This document shows, piece by piece, positions 52,474-62,100 of a stretch of 64,000 bases of DNA; position 1 is the stretch's first letter, and the number at the start of each line of letters is the position of its first letter. Under the pieces are notes generated by a model. It saw only the letters and a program-made list of their open reading frames with translations. It had not been told where the DNA came from and did no database searches. The position numbers and the translations under genes were made by a program. Origin of the DNA: Xestospongia bergquistia (taxonomy: Eukaryota > Porifera > Demospongiae > Haplosclerida > Petrosiidae); the NCBI GenBank assembly GCA_963965975.1, contig OZ014412.1:2730501-2794500 (forward strand), in the 5' to 3' direction.

Positions 52474-53390
52474 TATATTATATATTATATAATATATATA
52501 TATGATTATTATATCATATATATTGTGCATCATGGCATTGGGTAGTTTTTTTTTGGTTTGACACAATTCAATGCCAAATTTTCAATGATCTACAAATCTT
52601 TATTGGGGTTTATGAAATCAAATACTTTTACAAAGAATTTCAATATTTTTAAAGTGATGTTACAAATATGTTTGGACAGACTGAATGTGCATTAATATAA
52701 TTTTTCATACAATTATCCTAATAAATAAGGTAAATTATCAAGATTCATAAAATAATTATACTCGTTATTAATTGTAGTCATACATGGAAACATAATAAAC
52801 AACAATATATGTGAAAGTAAATAAAGTATTATAAGAGCAAAATGTGTTTACGTCAATAATTTTCTTTTCTTAGAAACAAATTTTGAAACTTCCCAGTCAT
52901 TGGCAAGTAGTCTTGATTTACTATTCCCAGCGAGTACATCCATTTCTGTCACTCTTTCTTCAATTGATATTTTGTCTACTAAGGTCACAACTACTCCAAC
53001 TGTTATTCTAGGTAAATTCTATTAATGAATGCTTATACATATTCTATACTTGCAAATAACAAGTATGTAATGTAAGTATAAGCACACACACACACACACA
53101 TATGTATATGTATAATTAGTTGTTTGTTTTATTGCAAGTAATGCTTTGTTTAGTACCTGACTGCAAGTTAAATTTGATAATGTCATTACAGAAATAGTTT
53201 TATGGGCTAGGCAGAAATATATACATATATATGTCTTCAAAACATTTGAGTTGTCCTTGAGCTTGTATTGAAAAGATTTTTTTTCATTTCAAATATCCTC
53301 AATCCTGCTTCTTTATTTAGACACATTTAATGATTCAATTACATGACAAGTGCACCTTTTTGTACATAGATATTAAACTGATGATATGTG

Positions 53391-53435
<45 letters not shown>

Positions 53436-53464
53436 TATATATATGTAATGTTATATATTATATG

Positions 53465-53495
<31 letters not shown>

Positions 53496-56400
53496 TATTA
53501 TAGCATATATGTGGTGCATCATGGCATTGGGTAGTTTTTTTTGGTTTGACATAATTGAATGTCAAATTTTCAATGATCTACAAATCTTTATTGGGGTTTA
53601 TGAAATCAAATACTTTTACAAAGAATTTCAATATTTTTAAAGTGATGTGACAAAAATATGTTTGGACAGACTGAATGTGCATTAATATAATTTTTCATAC
53701 AATTATCCTAATAAATAAGGTAAATTATCAAGATTCATAAAATAATTATACTCGTTATTAATTGTAGTCGTACATGGAAACAAAATAAACAACAATATAT
53801 GTGAAAGTAAATAAAGTATTATAAGAGCAAAATGTGTTTTCTTAAATAATTTTCTTTTCTTAGAAACAAATTTTGAAACTTCCAAGTCATTGGCAAGTTT
53901 TCTTGACTTACTATTCCCAGCAAGTACATCACTTTCTGTCACTCCTTCTTCAATTGACATTTTGTCTACTAAGGTCACAACTACTCCAAATATTATTCTA
54001 GGTAAATTCTATTAATGAATGTTTGTTGTATTGTCTGTAATGCTTTGTTTAGTACCTGACTACAAATTAAATTTGATAATGTCACTACAGAAATAGTTTT
54101 ATGGGCTAGGCAGAAATATATACATATATACGTCTTCAAAACATTTGAGTTGTCCTTGAGCTTGTATTGAAAAGATTTTTTCATTTCAAATATCCTCAAT
54201 TCTGCTTCTTTATTTAGACACATTTAATGATTCAATTACAAGACAAGTGTACCTTTTTGTACATAGATATTAAACTGATGATATGTGTTATATATATATA
54301 TATATATAATATATTATATATTATATAATATATAGATATGATTATTATATCATATATGTGGTGCATCATGGCATTGGGTAGTTTTTTTTGGTTTGACAAA
54401 ATTGAATGTCAAATTTTCAATGATCTACAAATCTTTATTGGCGTTTATGAAATCAAATACTTTTACAAAGAATTTCAATATTTTTAAAGTGATGTGACAA
54501 AAATATGTTTGGACAGACTGAATGTGCATTAATATATATATAAAATATATTATATATATATATATAATTATATATATATATATATATATATAATATTATA
54601 TATTATATGATATATATATATTATTATATGAATATTATATCGTATATATGGTGCATCATGGCATTGGGTAGTTTTTTTGGGTTTGACATAATTGAATGTC
54701 AAATTTTCAATGATCTACAAATCTTTATTGGGGTTTATGAAATCAAAGACTTTTACAAAGAATTTCAATATGTTTAAAGTGATGTGACAAATATGTTTGG
54801 ACAGACTGAATGTGCATTAATATAATTTTTCATACAATTATCCTAATAAATAAGGTAAATTATCAAGATTCATAAAATAATTATACTCGTTATTAATTGT
54901 AGTCGTACATGGAAACATAATAAACAACAATATATGTGAAAGTAAATAAAGTATTATAAAAGCAAAATGTGTTTACTTAAATAATTTTCTTAGAAACAAA
55001 TTTTGAAATTTCCCAGTCATTGGCAAGTAGTCTTGACTTACTATACCCAGCGAGTACATCCATTTCTGTCACTCTTTCTTCAATTGATATTTTGTCTACT
55101 AAGGTCACAACTACTCCAACTGTTATTCTAGGTAAATACTATTAATGAATGCTTATACATATTCTATACTTGCAAATAACAAGTATGTAATGTAAGTATA
55201 AGCACACACACACACACATATGTATATGTAGTACCTGACTACAAATTAAATTTGATAATGTCACTACAGAAATAGTTTTATGAGCTAGGCAGAAATATAT
55301 ACATATATACGTCTTCAAAACATTTGAGTTGTCCTTGAGCTTGCATTGAAAAAACTCTTTTTTCATTTCAAAAAACCTCACTTTTGCTTCTTCATTTAGA
55401 CACATTTAATGATTCAATTACAAGACAAGTGTACCTTTTTTTACGTAGATATTAACCTGACGATACTTATTATATATATATATATTATACATATATATTA
55501 TATAATATATATATATGATTATTATATCATATATATATATTTAATAGTGCATTATGACATTGGGTAGTTTTTTTTGCTTTGACATAATTGAATGTCAAAT
55601 TTTCAATGATCTACAAATCTTTATTGGGGTTTATGAAATCAAAGACTTTTACAAAGAATTTCAATATTTTTAAAGTGATGTGACAAATAGGTTTGGACAG
55701 ACTGAATGTGCATTAATATAATTTTTCATACAATTATCCTAATAAATAAGGTAAATTATCAAGATTCATAAAATAATTATACTCGTTATTAATTGTAGTC
55801 GTACATGGAAACATAATAAACAACAATATATGTGAAAGTAAATAAAATATTATAAGAGCAAAATGTGTTTACTTAAATAATTTTCTTTTCTTAGAAACAA
55901 ATTTTGAAACTTCCCAGTCATTGGCAAGTAGTCTTGACTTACTATTCCCAGCAAGTACGTCACTTTCTGTCACTCCTTCTTCAATTGACATTTTGTCTAC
56001 TAAGGTCACAACTACTCCAACTGTTATTCTAGGTAAATTCTATTAATGAATGCTTATACATATGCTATGCTTACATATACAAGTATGTAATGTAAGTATA
56101 AGCACTATTACTTATTTGTTGTATTGGTAAATAATGCTTATTACCTGACTGCAAGTTAATTTTGATAATGGCATTACAGAAAATAGTTTTATGGGCTAGA
56201 CAGAAATATATACATTATAGTTTGCATAGAATCCCATCATAGATTTTGTACAAGACTTTTTGTAGATGAATTTCATGAATATTGATATAGAAATGTTCAT
56301 TTGTTTGCCTTTTTCTTCATATGTCAGTCACTTTATATAGATAATTTATCATATGATATAAATACATAACGACAACATGATAGCCACTTCACAAATTGCC

Positions 56401-59073
56401 AGCCCAAATTTATCATGTTTTAATTAATAATTCATAAAATTTGAATAGCACTGAACACATTTTAAAGATGTTCAAAAGTTGATTTTATTGTTTAAATATT
56501 GCTCTTTATGATTAATTTCATAATTTCAATAGCATCTGGAATGGGGCCAATTTTTGATATAGAAAAGTTCATTATAAATAATTCATTAGGTATAGTCCTT
56601 TAGCTACATCTTTTAAAAAAGCCTGGGATGGTTCACTGTTTTAACTGTGTATTCATTTTTTAAAGATCTAACAAGAATATTGAATAATAATTATTAGTCA
56701 ATCTAAGCCTAAACCAAGCCTTAATTCTGCTGTTTTGTTCTTAATGTTTGAAAAACGTTTGATAAGGTTAACTAAATTTTGAATTACATGAGTGCTTAAC
56801 TGTATGAAATTGCTAAAAGTTACACTTTTCAGCTTTGATTTATATTTAAAAGAAGGTTCTTATATTGCTTCCTTATGAAAAAATGGCCACTGAATTCAAT
56901 CTATAAGTTATCATACTTTCAAAGTGTCTCAATAATAGAGTTATTAGGCTTATTTGAGTACCTACTTGCTATCATAGAGTCTTTTTCCAACTATTGGGAC
57001 ATCTAACTTTGTTATAAAGCATTTCTAAAGTAGAAAACAGGAAAGTAGCTGAACAGTCAAATTGTTTTATCTTCCTCTTAATTCTTGTTTTCCCAGTCTT
57101 GAGTATCGCTTTCACAGTGGTTGTAGAACTAGGGAAAGGTAGTCTAACCTGTTTAGGATCATGCTACATAGTGTCCTTATTACCTGAACTTGTTCCTTTA
57201 ATTTCTATATTAATATTATGCATGCATATATATATATATATATATGTTGCAAAGCTCCAAGCTCATATCAATCTCAAATTTCAACTGACCTACAAATTCT
57301 TTATTGAGGTTTATAAAATAAAAGACTTTATAAAGAATTTCAATATTTAAGTGATGTTTTATGTACATTTTATGCCATTATAGTTATAAAAATGAACAAA
57401 TATCTCACTATATCATGTAATCATAGATATTAATGTAAATTTTACTCAAAAATTTATTGTTTAAAAAAAGAACACGAACAAAAAGCTTGATAAAATGAAA
57501 GATGATGTAGGGATAACAATGCTAAAAAGGAAAGAAACAAGATAAGGATGAGCACACAAATCCATATTAAAATCCCTGCATAAGTAGAAAGGAAAATCTG
57601 TAAAGTATAATTTCAATATCAACACTATATATTTTTCACTTTAATATACAGAAGACTGAATAATTAGACCAAGTGATCTGACATGCTTGCATTCTACAAC
57701 AATTTGTGATTGTTATGGCCAATATCAGCAATATTTTGATATTGATGTTGATATTATAAACTGTAGTGATATAGATTAGTTTATTGCTTTCATACTTCTC
57801 CTCCTTTTCCTATAACTAACTAAAGTATCACAAGAGAGAAATGTGTTTACTTAAATAACTTTTCTTTCTTAGAAACAGATTTTGAAACTCTCCAATCATT
57901 AACAAGTAGTCTTACAGTGTTACTCCCAGTGAGTACATCCATTTTTGTAACTCCTTCAATTGACATTTTGTCTGCTATGGCCACACCTACTCCGACTAAT
58001 ATTCTAGGTAAATTCTATTAATGAAAGCTTATACATATTCTATGCTTACAAATAATAAGTATGTAATGTAAGTATAAGCACACACACACATATGTATATG
58101 TATAATTAGTTGTTTGTTATATTGCAAGTAATGCTTTGTATAGTACCTGACTGCAAGTTAAATTTGGTAATGTCATTACAGAAAATATTTTTATGGGCTA
58201 GCCAGAAATATATACATTATAGTTTGCACAGTATTCCATTTTAGATTTTGTACAGGACTTTTGTTGATGAATTTCATGAAATCTGAGGTAGAAAATTTTA
58301 TGTGTTTGCTAGCCTATAGCTAAACCTCAATTCTTGCTATTTTGTTAGGCTCAGCAATATAGGTTAACTTAATATTACTTTGAATTGAATTACATGAGTG
58401 CTTAACTGTATGAATTCAAAATTGCTAAAATTTATACTTTTCATCCTTAATCTATTATTAAAAGAAGATATAGACTACTGTAATTATATTGAATTTGGCC
58501 TTTAGACTACATCTCTCTCTCTCTCTCCTTTCATTATCTCTTTTCTAATCATTTCTCAGCTCCCCAACTTTCAATTGCACTTAATCCCAGTGATACAATA
58601 TTCACTCTTGGTACAACAGTCACTCTAACATGTTCTGTATCCCTTAATAATAGCCTGTATGCTACTGTAACTGCCTTTACTTGGTATAAAGACTATACTA
58701 TTATTGCTAATGATGTCACTAGCACATTTGATCAAGTAGAATCCACTCTACCTCTTGGAAATATTTTATCTGATGAAGCTGGTAACTATACATGTGTTGC
58801 TCACATATCTATTGATGATGAATCTATCATAACTATTAGTAACAGCACTAATATAACTGTACAATGTAAGTTACTAGTATATACCAGTATTATACCCATG
58901 CACACATATATAATATATAGTTAATAAAGCTTATTTGTATGTATGGTTTTAGTATTTTATGCTTTACTTTTGTTTGAATATATTGAGTGAATAATATCTG
59001 TACAATTAGTAGTTGTAAAGATGCCTCTGGTTAGAAGTATTACTTGAGACAAGTAACTTAAAGAATAATATTA

Positions 59074-59136
<63 letters not shown>

Positions 59137-62100
59137 AGTGCCAATGCCAAAAAGTTGTGATATTATCCTTTATTTTACTAATCCTACTGGAGAACCTTAT
59201 CTTGCTGGAACTAGCAGAGAACTTCAATGTTTAGTAACTGGCTTAAACACCTATAATGATCCTAGTGTGACTATCAGTATAAACATACTCTTTAATAGCT
59301 CTTCTATAACTAATAATGGTCGCCGAAATTTTGGTAATATTCAGATTCTTACAGGAGGTTTAATCCGTATTCGACCTCTTAACTTTAACTACCTAGTATC
59401 ATCATTAGACACTGGTGAATATACTTGTATTGTTAGTGTAACATCTTCTATTGACTCAAGTTATGTTGTTGACTCACTTATTGCTACAAAATCACAATAT
59501 TTTACTATTGAAGGTAATATACGATTTCTGTTTTATGTTTTGTTTCGCTAGTCTTTTTCTTTGAAAGCTATTTATTTGAATTGTAATATTACATTTATTA
59601 ACTAAAGTGTGCACCAAGAACATATTATGTAAATAAAAAGATAATTAAGTGAAAGTATAAGTACTTAATATGTAGGTTATAAAAGTTTAGGAACTAATGA
59701 TCAATGTCTTATAATATTGTATTATTTTTTCTATTATTATCTTTTAACAGCACCTACTCCTAGCGTTTCACTGATTTCTTCATCTTCTCATTTTCCTAAT
59801 CAACCTAACTACAATCAAATCACATTCAACTGTACTTGTACTGTACCTCTACTCTTTAATGTGGATCTTGAGTTTGATAAGGTTTTTGTTTGGACTATTA
59901 ATAATGTTGATGTTACTAGCAGTGCTACTACACCAAGTAATCCTCGAGCTGCTACTAGTTTGAGTATTTTAACGCAGACATTTTCATCTGCTGGACAATA
60001 TGAAATCTCCTGTCGTGTTAATATCAATGTAACTGGTGACCCTGTGGTGTCATCCATTAACAGTACTTTTGTCACTATCACAGGTAAGATAGTATCACCA
60101 TTGTCATGTACTATTTCCTTCCTCATAAATCTTACTGTAACTACATTTTACAAGAAATGTCTTACATTATATATATTTAATATGTATTGTTCTTTACTCT
60201 ATGTATAGTACTCTCTTCTCTCTCCCCCCCCTCTCCTTTTCTCTCCCTCTCTTTCTCTATTCATTCATCAATCTATTTCTTCTCCTTAGCTCCCCAACCT
60301 TTGATAGCAATTGACCCCAGTGATACAATATTCACTCTTGGTACAACAGTCACTCTAACATGTATTGTGTCCTTTACGGAAAGCCTCAATGCTACTGTAA
60401 CTGCCTTTACTTGGTATAAAGGCAATACTATTATTGCTAATGATGTCACTAACACGTTTGATCAAGTAGAATCCACTCTACCTCTTGGGAATATTTTATC
60501 TGATAAAGCTGGTAACTATACATGTGTTGCTCACATATCTATTGATGATGAATCTATCATAGCTATTAGTAACAGCACTAATATAACTGTACTATGTAAG
60601 TTACTAGTATATACCAGTAGTATACCTGTGCACACATATATAATATTTAGTTAATAAAGCTTATTTGTATGTATGGTTTTAGTATTTTATGCTTTACTTT
60701 TGTTTGAATACATTGAGTGAATAATATCTGTACAATTAGTAGTTGTAAAGATGCCTCTGGTTAGAAATATTACTTGAGACAAGTAACTTAAAGAATTATA
60801 TTATCTTTCTTTCTCTCTCTCCTTAGTGCCAACACCAAATAGTTGTAATATTATCCTTTATTTTATTGATCCTACTGGAGAGCCTTATCTTGCTGGAACT
60901 AGCAGAGAACTTCAATGTTTAGTAACTGGCTTAAACACCTATAATGATCCTAGTGTGACTATCAGTATAAACATACTCTTTAATAGCTCTTCTATAACTA
61001 ATAATGGTCGCCGAAATTTTGGTAATATTCAGATTCTTACAGGAGGTTTAATTCGTATTCGACCTCTTAACTTTAACTACCTAGTATCATCATTAGACAC
61101 TGGTGAATATACTTGTATTGTTAGTGTAACATCTTCTATTGACTCAAGTTATGTTGTTGACTCACTTATTGCTACAAAATCACAATATTTTACTATTGAA
61201 GGTAATATACAATTTCTGTTTTATGTTTTGTTTCGCTAGTCTTTTTCTTTGAAAGCTATTTACTTGAATTGTAATATTACATTTATTAACTAAAGTCTGC
61301 AGCAAGAACATATTATGTAAATAAAAAGATAATTAAGTGAAAGTATAAGTACTTAATATGTAGGTTATAAAAGTTTAGGAACTTATGATCAATGTCTTAT
61401 AATATTGTGTTATATTTTTTCTATTATTATCTTTTAACAGCACCTACTCCTAGCGTTTCACTGATTTCTTTATCTTCTCATTTTCCTAATCAACCTAACT
61501 ACAATCAAATCACATTCAACTGTACTTGTACTGTACCTCTACTCTTTAATGTGGATCTTGAGTTTGATAAGGTCTTTGTTTGGACTGTTGACAACGTTGA
61601 TGTTACTAGCAGTGCTACTACACCAAGTAATCCCCGAGCTGCTACTAGTTTGAGTATTTTAACGCAGACATTTTCATCTGCTGGACAATATGAAATCTCC
61701 TGTCGTGTTAATATCAATGTAACTGGTGACCCTGTGGTGTCATCCATTAACAATACTGTTATCTCTATCACAGGTAAGATAGTATCACCATTGTCATGTA
61801 CTATTTCCTTCCTCATAACTCTTACTGTAACTCCTTTTTACAGCAAATGTCCTACATTGTATATCCTTAATATGTGTTGTTGCTTTTTCTGCAAAGTATG
61901 CAACTCTTGTCTGATAGTATTTACATTAGCTGTTAGTAATGGGCCATCAGAATAATCTATTATATTTTGTCTGTTTTTATTGTTTTTAATGTTTAAATTC
62001 ACTGATAGAATTGAAGTGTTAAATTGACACTTTTAGTGGTGTTATTCAATCACTTTAAGCTTGAGCATACATGTGTGATTACATTAACACCATCAATTCA

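Larger units (their letters stand above)
21185..58007 (+). repeat. tandem array of ~0.95-kb units, each with one Ser/Thr-rich exon (29 copies)
   Basis: Each unit contains a 5' intron part ending tcttag, a 138-nt exon, the donor gtaaat or gtaagt, a CA microsatellite, a conserved stretch ending ttaatgattcaattacaaga, a TA microsatellite and a conserved stretch ending attatactcgttattaattg. Typical spacing is 938-963 bp. The exon consensus reads ETNFETSQSLASSLDLLFPA, STSISVTLSSIDILSTKV, TTTPTVILG, about 40% Ser plus Thr. All 29 copies are free of stops; 26 are 138 nt, two are 129 nt and one is 135 nt. Larger blocks are repeated too: 25.5-29.4 kb matches 38.1-41.8 kb, 30.2-31.3 matches 53.9-55.0, 31.3-33.6 matches 46.4-48.8, and 43.6-44.7 matches 51.9-53.0. 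The mostly minus-strand open frames through the introns are treated as by-products. Confidence 0.9.

Noticed and set aside
21314-55405. Open frames of 60-105 codons on the minus strand in almost every array unit (KTYICIYFCLAHKTISVVTL type)
   Set aside because: They lie antisense in introns, run into CA repeats, and are open because the units are recent copies. There is no splice or domain support.
21185-58007. CRISPR-like or satellite array
   Set aside because: The unit is about 950 bp with a spliced exon and microsatellites, in a eukaryotic gene; there are no short repeats with unique spacers, and the exon is coding.
59815-60126. Minus-strand 103-codon frame opposite an Ig exon, repeated at 61505-61816
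   Set aside because: Antisense shadow of the phase 1-1 Ig exon on the plus strand.
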